In this document: piece by piece, positions 57,840 to 64,000 of the stretch
How positions within the stretch are numbered: the stretch's first letter is position 1
How the letters are laid out: each line of letters starts with the position of its first letter
Assembly: GCF_014930365.1 (NCBI RefSeq)
Contig: NZ_JABXWI010000005.1
Location: forward strand, 62,001-126,000
DNA from: Streptomyces caniscabiei
GTDB lineage: Bacteria; Actinomycetota; Actinomycetes; Streptomycetales; Streptomycetaceae
Reading direction: 5' to 3'
Length of the DNA: 64,000 nt
The notes under the pieces: generated by a model
What the model was told of the DNA's origin: nothing
Databases searched by the model: none
What the model saw: the letters and a program-made list of their open reading frames with translations, nothing else
Position numbers and translations under genes: made by a program

Positions 57840-58952
57840 TCAGTTCATCGTCGAGCCGATCGTCGTACTGCCCGTGGTCAGGAAGGTGGTCGCGGGCAGG
57901 GTGCCGCTCGACGAACGGGCGTTGTACGTCGAGGAGGCGTCGGTGGAGCGGAACGACGGGGTCGCGATGCCGGAGTCCCAGTTGTTGCCGGACGACACCA
58001 CCGACGAGCCCTTGTTGACCGCGCCGCCGCCGTTGCTCACGGCCAGGTTCTTGCCGAGGCGGGCCGCGCCGGTGGCGAAGTAGTAGCCCCACTTGGCGTT
58101 GGCGTAGGCGGTGGTCCGGTTGATGACGATGGCGCCCTTGTTGCTGTTCTCGGTGAAGCCGTTGCCCGCGTTGTCCCAGGCCGCCGAGTTGTTGATGACA
58201 TGGGCGACGGTCTCGCCGTCGCCGCCGAGCTTGTAGCCGTTGCCGTCGCCCGCGAACGCGGAGTCGCCCCAGCGGTTCTTGCCGTTGCCCATCGCCCAGG
58301 TGTGCTCGACGGTGACGGGCGAGGAGAAGGACCAGAAGTCCAGGCCGTCGTCCGAGTTGTTGTAGAGGCGGGCCCCGGTGATGAGGTTGCCCGAGCCGGA
58401 GCCGAACTTCACGGCGATGCCGTCGGCGTTCTCCCCGTGGTTGGCCGGGTCGTAGTGGCCGTAGGAGTCGATGTTGCGGACGGTGTTGTTGGTGGTGCTG
58501 TCGCCGGTGAGCGTGAAGCCGGAGTCGCCGCCGTTGATGGTCTTGATGTTGTCCCAGACCGTGGAGGCGCAGGACTGGCAGACGACCGCGCTGTCCGGGG
58601 AGTTCTGGAAGGTGATCCCGGAGACGGTCCAGTAGTCGGCGGTCAGCTTGAAGATCCAGTCGCCGTCGGGAAGGTTCGAGCCGTCGATCTTCACCGTCTC
58701 CGAGCCGTACGGCTGGAGGTATATCCGGCTGGAGGAGCTGCCGTTCGCCGTGGACTGGAGGGTCGCCGTCGGGTAGTACGTGCCGCCGCGCACCTGGATG
58801 ACGGTGCCGGCGGTGGCGTTCTTGATGGCGTTGGCCAGGTCGGTGGAGTTGCTCACGACCACGGTCGCGGCGTGCGCCTGGGTGGGGAGCACGGCCAGAC
58901 CGGCGCCGAGAGCGAGGGCGGTGCCCAGGGCGAGAGTGGTACGACGAGACAT
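57840..58952 (-). CDS. secreted PL9-like right-handed beta-helix pectate lyase (copy 2)
   Basis: A 370-residue paralogue of the protein encoded at 54732, alike over its whole mature length, including NGGDSGFTLTGDS, NADGIAVKFGSGSGN and the C-terminal TTFLTTGSTTIGSTMN (copy 1 ends TTFLTTGSKAIGATMN). The signal peptide is MSRRTTLALGTALALGAG with cleavage near AHA at 29. It differs by a CQSC pair near residue 125. AAAGGAACC precedes the ATG at 58952. It lies 35 bp after the esterase gene and may be the last gene of the operon starting with the PL1 lyase. Confidence 0.87.
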   Translation of the reverse strand: MSRRTTLALGTALALGAGLAVLPTQAHAATVVVSNSTDLANAIKNATAGTVIQVRGGTYYPTATLQSTANGSSSSRIYLQPYGSETVKIDGSNLPDGDWIFKLTADYWTVSGITFQNSPDSAVVCQSCASTVWDNIKTINGGDSGFTLTGDSTTNNTVRNIDSYGHYDPANHGENADGIAVKFGSGSGNLITGARLYNNSDDGLDFWSFSSPVTVEHTWAMGNGKNRWGDSAFAGDGNGYKLGGDGETVAHVINNSAAWDNAGNGFTENSNKGAIVINRTTAYANAKWGYYFATGAARLGKNLAVSNGGGAVNKGSSVVSSGNNWDSGIATPSFRSTDASSTYNARSSSGTLPATTFLTTGSTTIGSTMN

Positions 58953-58987
58953 GGAGAGCGGTTCCTTTCTCGTGCGGGTGGGGTCGT

Positions 58988-60205
58988 TCACAGGACGGAG
59001 TCGAACCAGTCGACGACCTCGTCCTGCTGGGGTGCGGTGAACACATGGCCGAGGTCCGGCCGGATACGCAGGTCCAACCGCTCCCCGGCGTGGCGTGAGC
59101 GCCAGACGGCGCGCAGCTTCTCGTGCGCGACCCGGACGCCCTCCTCGGTGAAGAGGGGGTCCTGGCCGCCGTGGAGGAAGAGCATCGGCTTGGGGGCGCC
59201 GATGCTCGCCACGTCGGGGAAGTCGAGGTGCCGGGCGAGCCCGGGGTGGAGCATGTAGTAGGAGGACTGGCCGCGCAGGATGTTGTTGCCGGGGACCATG
59301 ACCTCCTTGAGGCCGGTCATCCAGCACACGCTCGCGGCGGCCGCGATGTCGTCGCTGAGCGCGGCCGTCTGCCAGGCCCGGAAGGCGCCCATGGAGAACC
59401 CGAGGGCGGCCACGCGGCGGCGGTCCACCCGGTCCAGACCGGCCAGGAAACCGGCCGCGCGCACGTCCTCCCGGGCCATCAGCCCGGCGAGCGACGAGCC
59501 CAGGTTGTAGAGGTTGCTGGCGAGGGCCTGCTGCTCCTCGTAGGTCGTCGGGCCCCGGTCGCCCCAGCCGAGCGCGTCCACGGCGAGGACGACATAGCCG
59601 CGCCGGGCCAGTTCGTCGCCGACGAAACGGCCGCTGAAGTACCGGTCGGCCCAGGCCTGCGCGGAGGCCAGCCGGCTCTCGTCGAACCACGGCCGGACCA
59701 GCTTCTCCTTGCCGATGTCGAACTTGGCGCCGTGGTCGTGCAGGAGGAGGACCGCCGGGAACGGGCCGGTGCCGTGCGGGGTGAGCAGGGCGCCCCGGAC
59801 CCGGCCGTACCGGGTGAGGGAGAAGGTGACCGTCTCGCGGGTGTAGCCGTCTCCTTCGCCGCGCTCCCCGCCGAACTCGGGCTCGTACGGGGTGTCGTCC
59901 CGTCCGACGAACAGATGCTCCTCGACCTTGGCCCGGGCCGCCCGCCGCCAGGCGCGGAAGTCCCGGATCGGTGAGGTGCCCCAGGCGAGCGGGAAACGCA
60001 ACTCCTCCTTGAGCAGGGGGTGGAAGTCGGGGAGGGCACCGGCCATGGCGGACCCGGCGAGGTCCACGCGTTCCGCCCCGGCCGCCGGCGTCGCCGTCCC
60101 CGTGAGGAGCGCCGCCGCCCCCGCGCCCACGACGAAGGCGCGGCGCCCCACGGACCGGCGGGTGCCGGCCGGGCCGGGGTCGCCCGCCGGTTCACCGGCC
60201 GGCAT
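58988..60205 (-). CDS. Tat-exported dienelactone-hydrolase/acetyl-xylan-esterase-type esterase
   Basis: A 405-residue alpha/beta hydrolase with a twin-arginine-like signal (VGRRAFVVGAGAAALLTG, residues about 20-38). Motifs: LLHDHGAKFDIGKEK near 150, VVLAVDALGWGDRG near 205, the nucleophile elbow GFSMGAFRAW near 268, and a late DLGHVF supplying the histidine near 389. Related enzymes deacetylate xylan or other glycans; beside pectin methylesterases it may remove acetyl or other esters from pectin. The ATG at 60205 overlaps the end of the CE8 gene by 14 bp. Confidence 0.82.
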   Translation of the reverse strand: MPAGEPAGDPGPAGTRRSVGRRAFVVGAGAAALLTGTATPAAGAERVDLAGSAMAGALPDFHPLLKEELRFPLAWGTSPIRDFRAWRRAARAKVEEHLFVGRDDTPYEPEFGGERGEGDGYTRETVTFSLTRYGRVRGALLTPHGTGPFPAVLLLHDHGAKFDIGKEKLVRPWFDESRLASAQAWADRYFSGRFVGDELARRGYVVLAVDALGWGDRGPTTYEEQQALASNLYNLGSSLAGLMAREDVRAAGFLAGLDRVDRRRVAALGFSMGAFRAWQTAALSDDIAAAASVCWMTGLKEVMVPGNNILRGQSSYYMLHPGLARHLDFPDVASIGAPKPMLFLHGGQDPLFTEEGVRVAHEKLRAVWRSRHAGERLDLRIRPDLGHVFTAPQQDEVVDWFDSVL

Positions 60206-61220
60206 ACGGCCTCCAGTCCCCGAGATACGTCCGCCGGGTGTGCTCCCGTGCCTCGGCCGCCGTCAGCTGCGGCCGGTTCTCCGGCACGGAGACGACCGCG
60301 CCCGGGCCGGAGTTGGCGTGCTCGCGGAAGCGCATGGTCTGCCAGGGGTAGGCGTCGCGCATGTTGGTGTAGGGCGCGACCGCGTCGATGCCGGGGCCGA
60401 TCCAGGTGTCCCGCACGACCAGCGAGGGCCAGGCGGTCGTCTCGTACGACGGCACCCAGGGCCGGGCGATCTTGTACGCGGCGTCCTCCGCGCCGGAGGT
60501 GATCCGGCCGCGCAGGGCGAGGAAGCCGTAGGGGTTGGCGCGGGCGGTCGCGGGGGCGAAGACCATGCCCTTGGGGGTGAAGGACACGTCCCGCTGGAGG
60601 GTGCGGAAGTGGCAGGAGTCGAAGACGGCGCGGGCCCGCCCGAACACGAAGTCGACGTCGCCCTCGATGTGGCAGTGCCGGTAGTACTGCCGGTCGAAGG
60701 CGTCGAGCGCGGTGGTGTCCGCGAACAGGGTGTCCTGGTGGGCGAGGAACCGGACGTTCTCGAAGTGCGAGCGGTCCCCGGTGACGTACGCGGCGACGGC
60801 CTGGGTCCCGGTGTAGTCCGGGTGGTCCGCCCGCAGCCAGTCGTTGGCGAGGGTCAGGTCGCGCACGGTCAGGCCGGGTGCCGCCGAGGTGAAGGTGGCG
60901 GAGCCCGCCGTGCCGTAGGTGCCGCCCTCGGGCCTCGGGGTGCCGTTGGCGCGGTCGAAGACGACCACGGCGGCGCGCGGGTCGTGGGACGCGCCGCGCA
61001 GGGTCAACTCCCCTTTTTCCACAGGTATGTTGACGACCTCGCGGTACGTGCCCGGGTGGACGACGATCGTCCACCCGGGGCCGGTGACGGCGTCCACGGC
61101 GGCCTGGACCGATCCGCCGGGGCGGACGTGCAGGACCCGGCGGCCGTGGGCGAGGGCGGGGGCCGCGCCGGCGGCCACCAGGCCGCCGGCGATCCCGCCG
61201 AGGAGGGTGCGCCGGCGCAT
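60192..61220 (-). CDS. secreted pectin methylesterase, family CE8 (copy 1)
   Basis: A 342-residue pectinesterase that demethylates homogalacturonan so pectate lyases can act. The twin-arginine-like signal MRRRTLLGGIAGGLVAAG ends near ALA at 25. CE8 sites: GTYREVV, GTQAVA (glutamine of the oxyanion site), HQDTLFAD, the catalytic GDVDFVFGRA with two acids, and RPWVPSYE with arginine and tryptophan for substrate binding. It starts one base after the second CE8 gene's stop and overlaps the esterase gene by 14 bp, so all are one operon. Confidence 0.93.
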   Translation of the reverse strand: MRRRTLLGGIAGGLVAAGAAPALAHGRRVLHVRPGGSVQAAVDAVTGPGWTIVVHPGTYREVVNIPVEKGELTLRGASHDPRAAVVVFDRANGTPRPEGGTYGTAGSATFTSAAPGLTVRDLTLANDWLRADHPDYTGTQAVAAYVTGDRSHFENVRFLAHQDTLFADTTALDAFDRQYYRHCHIEGDVDFVFGRARAVFDSCHFRTLQRDVSFTPKGMVFAPATARANPYGFLALRGRITSGAEDAAYKIARPWVPSYETTAWPSLVVRDTWIGPGIDAVAPYTNMRDAYPWQTMRFREHANSGPGAVVSVPENRPQLTAAEAREHTRRTYLGDWRPYAGR

Positions 61221-61221
61221 C

Positions 61222-62367
61222 TCAGCACCTCTCCGACGGGGTCCAGTCACCGAGGTACGCCTCACGGGTGGCGGAGGCGGCTTCGGCGGCCGTGAGTTGG
61301 GGTCGGTTCTCCGGGACGGAGACCACGGCGCCCGGTCCGGTGTTCCGGTACTCGGCGAACCGCTGGTCCTGCCAGGGGAAGCCCGCCGACATGTCGGTGT
61401 AGGGCGCGACCGCGTCGATCCCTGCACCGAGACGGGTCTCGCGCACGGTGAGCATGGGCCGGGCGGTGGTGTCCGAGCTGGGCACCCAGGGGCGGGCCAG
61501 CTTGTAGAAGGCGTCCGGGGCCTCGCTGGTGACGCGGCTCCGGGTCACCAGATACCCGCGCGGGTTGGCGCCGGCCGTGGAGGGCGCGAAGACGAACCCG
61601 TAGGGGGCGGAGGCCAGATCGGTCCTGGTCAGGGTGTGGAACCGGCAGCGTTCGAAGACGGCCGTGGCCCGCCCGAAGACGAAGTCCACGTCCCCCTCGG
61701 CGTAGCAGTCGCGGAAGTACTGCCGGGCGAAGGCGCCGAGCGCCATCGAGTCGGCGTACAGCGTGTCCTGGTGGCCGAGGAACCGGCATCGGAAGAACGC
61801 CGACCGGTCGCCCTGCACCTTGATGGCGACGGCCTGGGTGCCGCTGATCCCGGGGTGATCGGCGCGCAGCCAGTCGTTGGCGAAGGTGATGTCCCGCGCG
61901 GTGAACCCGGCGCCCTGCACCAGGGTCGTGGCGGAGCCGGTGGTGCCGTAGGTGCCGCCGCCGGGCTTCGGGGTGCCGGCCGCGTTGTCGTAGACGACCA
62001 CGACGTCCCGGGCGTCGCCGGAGGCCCCGATCCAGGTCATCTCCGTACGGGCGGCGGTGACCGCGACGGTCTCCCGGTACACGCCCGGGGCCACGACCAG
62101 CGTGTATCCACTCCCGCTCGCGGCGGTGACGGCGGCCTGGACGGTGGTGAAGTCACCGGCGCCGCCGGCGTCCACGTACAGGGTCAGGGCGTCGAGGCGG
62201 GCGGACGGCGATCCGTACCGCCCGAAGACCCGGCGGCCGCGGGCAGCACGGTCGGCCTCGGCCGCCGGGGCCGCTTGGGCCGGGGTCGCGACGGCGAGCG
62301 CGAGTGCGGTCCCGACCCCGGCGGCCACGAACGACCGTCTGCTCGGCCCCGGGTGGCGCTCGGCCAT
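61222..62367 (-). CDS. secreted pectin methylesterase, family CE8 (copy 2)
   Basis: A 381-residue paralogue of the downstream CE8 enzyme with the same catalytic set: GVYRETV, GTQAVAIK, HQDTLYAD, EGDVDFVFGRA and RPWVPSSD. The twin-arginine signal is SRRSFVAAGVG, cleaved near AQA at about 32, and an extra 40-residue stretch precedes the catalytic domain. The C-terminal lines VSVPENRPQLTAAEA and YLGDW are shared by both copies, pointing to tandem duplication. The ATG overlaps the PL1 stop by one base (TGATG). Confidence 0.93.
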   Translation of the reverse strand: MAERHPGPSRRSFVAAGVGTALALAVATPAQAAPAAEADRAARGRRVFGRYGSPSARLDALTLYVDAGGAGDFTTVQAAVTAASGSGYTLVVAPGVYRETVAVTAARTEMTWIGASGDARDVVVVYDNAAGTPKPGGGTYGTTGSATTLVQGAGFTARDITFANDWLRADHPGISGTQAVAIKVQGDRSAFFRCRFLGHQDTLYADSMALGAFARQYFRDCYAEGDVDFVFGRATAVFERCRFHTLTRTDLASAPYGFVFAPSTAGANPRGYLVTRSRVTSEAPDAFYKLARPWVPSSDTTARPMLTVRETRLGAGIDAVAPYTDMSAGFPWQDQRFAEYRNTGPGAVVSVPENRPQLTAAEAASATREAYLGDWTPSERC

Positions 62368-63674
62368 CAGCAGACCTTCCCGGCGCCCGCGCGGTTCGCG
62401 ACGATGCCCGGCACCGCGCGCGGCGAGTCGACCTTGGTCCGCAGGGTGGGTGTCCAGCCGGCGCCGGAGCGGAGGAACTCCGCGGGGATCTCGGCGTTGT
62501 GGACGGCGATGAGGTCCGTCAGCCTGCCGTTGACGTAGTTGTTCTCGGCGGTGAGCGGGGAGTCGTTCCACCTCTTCAGGGCCTTGCCGACGCTCGCGCC
62601 CGCCGGCAGCGTGATCGCGTTGTCGCTGGCGTGGAGCTGCGAGGACAGGCCGACACCGAAGATGTAGTAGTCGTCCTTCTGCTCCTCGGTCACCAGGTAG
62701 TGGTTGTTGTAGACGTCGACCTGGCCGAACCGCACGCGCGGGGAGCGCTGGAGGATCCCGTCGAAGCGGTTGTGGTGCATGGTGACCTTGAGCTTGCCGG
62801 CGTCGAGGGCGGCGGTGCCGTCGCTGTTGCCGATCAGCATGTTCTTGTCGTGGTTCTCGAAGCGGTTCCAGGAGACGGTCACGTAGTTGGAGCCGCGCAC
62901 GATGTCGGTCAGGCCGTCGTGCTGCTGGAAGACCTTGCCGAAGTAGACCGGCCGCTCTCTGTCGGGGTGGCGCCCGTCGGTGAACGTGTTGTGGTCGAGC
63001 CAGACATGGTCGGTGCCGAACACGACGACGGCGTCGTACTCGGAGTTCCAGTTGCCGGTGTTGTTGTCGTCGGTGGGGTCCCACTTGGGGAAGCAGTCGA
63101 GCGGCGCCTCGATGGTGAGGTTGCGCAGGATGACGTTGGAGACACCCTTGATCTGGAGGCTGCCGCCGAGGATGCCGGAGTTCTTGCCGACGCCGACGAT
63201 GGTGGTGTTGCTGGGGATGTTGGCCTTGATCGCCGAGTCCTGGTTGGCCATGGAGGCGACCCGCGCGTCCTCCTGGGGGCCCTTGGCGACCTGGTCGTTG
63301 CCGTAGGTGGCCGGGTCGTAGTCCTTCAGGTACTGCTGGAGGTCGTACCCGCCGGCGACGAAGGCCTCGCAGCCCTCGGCGACGGCGTCGATCATCCCCT
63401 TCACCTTGATGATCTTCGGGGCGTTTCCGCCGGTCGCCAGCGCGGCCTTGAACTCGGCCCAGGTGGTGACCGTGTAGACATGCTCGGCGTCGGCCGCCGA
63501 GCCACCGGTGGTGCCGCCTTCGGCCGAGCCCCATCCGTCCCCGGCGCCGAGGACCTGCCGGCCGAGATCACTGCCCTGGGCCTGGGCGACACCGGTGCCG
63601 GCGACCCCGAGCACGAGCGCGGTGCAGCCGACGACAGATGTCATGACATGGGCATGCCAGATACGAGGACGCAT
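62367..63674 (-). CDS. secreted pectate lyase, family PL1
   Basis: A 435-residue calcium-dependent pectate lyase of the PelC/PL1 beta-helix family. The Sec signal (basic MRPRIWHAH, core to about 28) is cleaved near AQA. PL1 marks: a VWLDHNTFTDGRH block (calcium-binding vWiDH), the D-x-x-x-K region NSEYDAVVVFGTDH, and QRSPRVRFGQVDVYNNHY with the catalytic arginine of RxPxxR. GAAAGGAACC precedes the ATG. It heads the leftward operon PL1 - CE8 - CE8 - esterase - PL9. Confidence 0.93.
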   Translation of the reverse strand: MRPRIWHAHVMTSVVGCTALVLGVAGTGVAQAQGSDLGRQVLGAGDGWGSAEGGTTGGSAADAEHVYTVTTWAEFKAALATGGNAPKIIKVKGMIDAVAEGCEAFVAGGYDLQQYLKDYDPATYGNDQVAKGPQEDARVASMANQDSAIKANIPSNTTIVGVGKNSGILGGSLQIKGVSNVILRNLTIEAPLDCFPKWDPTDDNNTGNWNSEYDAVVVFGTDHVWLDHNTFTDGRHPDRERPVYFGKVFQQHDGLTDIVRGSNYVTVSWNRFENHDKNMLIGNSDGTAALDAGKLKVTMHHNRFDGILQRSPRVRFGQVDVYNNHYLVTEEQKDDYYIFGVGLSSQLHASDNAITLPAGASVGKALKRWNDSPLTAENNYVNGRLTDLIAVHNAEIPAEFLRSGAGWTPTLRTKVDSPRAVPGIVANRAGAGKVC

Positions 63675-63710
63675 GTGTGCGGTTCCTTTCAAAGCAAAGG
63701 GGGATGTCGA

Positions 63711-63753
63711 GCCCCTGCAAAGGGGCGCGGGGAACTGCGCGACCAGCCACAAC
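63711..63753. repeat. dispersed Streptomyces intergenic repeat with hairpin
   Basis: GCCCCT-GCAA-AGGGGC forms a short hairpin, followed by GCGGGGAACTGCGCGACCAG and CCACAAC. It is almost identical to the copy at 19812 and lies in the 115-bp gap between the PL1 gene start and the end of the CE12 gene. Confidence 0.75.
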
Positions 63754-63789
63754 GGCCCCGCAGCCGAAAACCGACCTACGAGCGGAGCA

Positions 63790-64000
63790 CTACGCTTCCG
63801 GCCAGGTGATCCACGACTCCGGGATCTCTTCGCCCAATCGACGAACGTCCCGCGGCGAAAGCACCCGACGGCGCAGCAACTCACCCGCCACCAGCCGGGC
63901 CACGGCAATCGCTCCCGGCGGGTTGAAGTGCGTGTTGTCCTGCTCGGTCGCGGTCCAGTTGAAGTACTTCTTGGTCTCCTCGACCCCGAGCCGCTGCCAC
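63790..64000 (-). CDS. C-terminal end of a rhamnogalacturonan acetylesterase (CE12), cut by the window edge
   Basis: The last 70 codons of a leftward gene whose start lies beyond 64000. The frame ends with TAG at 63790-63792. It contains DNTHFNPPGAIAVARLVAGE, the SGNH-hydrolase block with the catalytic Asp-x-x-His, in the form typical of CE12 rhamnogalacturonan acetylesterases, and WTATEQ just ahead. It would remove acetyl groups from rhamnogalacturonan. It precedes the PL1 gene on the same strand, with a repeat in the gap. Confidence 0.85.
   Translation of the reverse strand, partial: WQRLGVEETKKYFNWTATEQDNTHFNPPGAIAVARLVAGELLRRRVLSPRDVRRLGEEIPESWITWPEA

Noticed and set aside
58930..63690. 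Shared GAAAGGAAC before three secreted lyase genes as a regulatory motif
   Set aside because: It matches an extended Shine-Dalgarno sequence next to the start codons and is sufficiently explained by ribosome binding.

Overview
The window reads as a Streptomyces chromosome segment. Support: GC near 70-72% with strong GC at third codon positions, GTG and TTG starts, only two in-frame TTA codons noticed, a cobalamin gene cluster, ectABCD, CUT1 sugar transporters lacking their own ATPase, and several copies of a GC-rich intergenic repeat of the kind common in streptomycetes. From memory, the order pit - cob - ectABCD - PBP - sigma factor - pectinases resembles the region around SCO1845-SCO1880 of S. 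coelicolor; this was not checked.

Layout. (1) 0-6.3 kb: an alpha/beta hydrolase, a class II aldolase, a decayed GH25 lysozyme fragment, a PiT phosphate transporter behind a convincing PHO box, then an XRE/DUF5753 regulator with a perfect palindrome upstream, two small membrane proteins overlapping tail to tail, and a DUF397 protein. (2) 6.5-17 kb: a cobalamin riboswitch and possible 19-residue leader ORF precede cobD, cobQ, a ChlI/ChlD-type chelatase subunit, cobO and cobB; after a ZIP transporter come a CobE/CbiG-like gene, a CbiX chelatase with His-rich tail and TTA codon, and a CobC-like aminotransferase, closed by two hairpins. (3) 17-24.7 kb: a secreted six-cysteine protein of unknown function, then a DUF2264 glycan enzyme, a LacI regulator and a CUT1 importer (lipoprotein and two permeases) with a LacI-type operator in front. 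(4) 25-32.6 kb: a 2359-residue secreted RHS/YD-repeat protein with a HINT self-cleavage module and a C-terminal SCP1.201/DddA-like cytosine deaminase, followed by an Imm1-type immunity gene joined through TGATG. This is the most striking locus. (5) 32.6-41.2 kb: an amidohydrolase, a polar amino-acid ABC importer, a class V aminotransferase and ectABCD. (6) 41.3-51.9 kb: an ECF sigma factor with a zinc-finger/MDMPI partner, a FrnE-like DsbA protein, a DUF1349 protein, a ketoglutarate-semialdehyde-type dehydrogenase with divergent IclR regulator, a penicillin-binding protein, an NCS2 purine permease, and a second sigma factor with membrane partner.

(7) 52-64 kb is a pectin-degradation island: PL3 pectate lyase, PL4 rhamnogalacturonan lyase, two PL9-like lyases, an alpha/beta-fold esterase/lipase, a Tat-exported dienelactone-hydrolase-type esterase, two CE8 pectin methylesterases, a PL1 pectate lyase and the C-terminal end of a CE12 rhamnogalacturonan acetylesterase cut by the window edge. 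Together with DUF2264 and the CUT1 importer (3) and possibly the semialdehyde dehydrogenase (6), the window could encode extracellular pectin attack, import of unsaturated oligosaccharides and part of uronate catabolism. That link is inference from gene content.

No tRNA, rRNA, CRISPR array, insertion sequence or prophage was seen.
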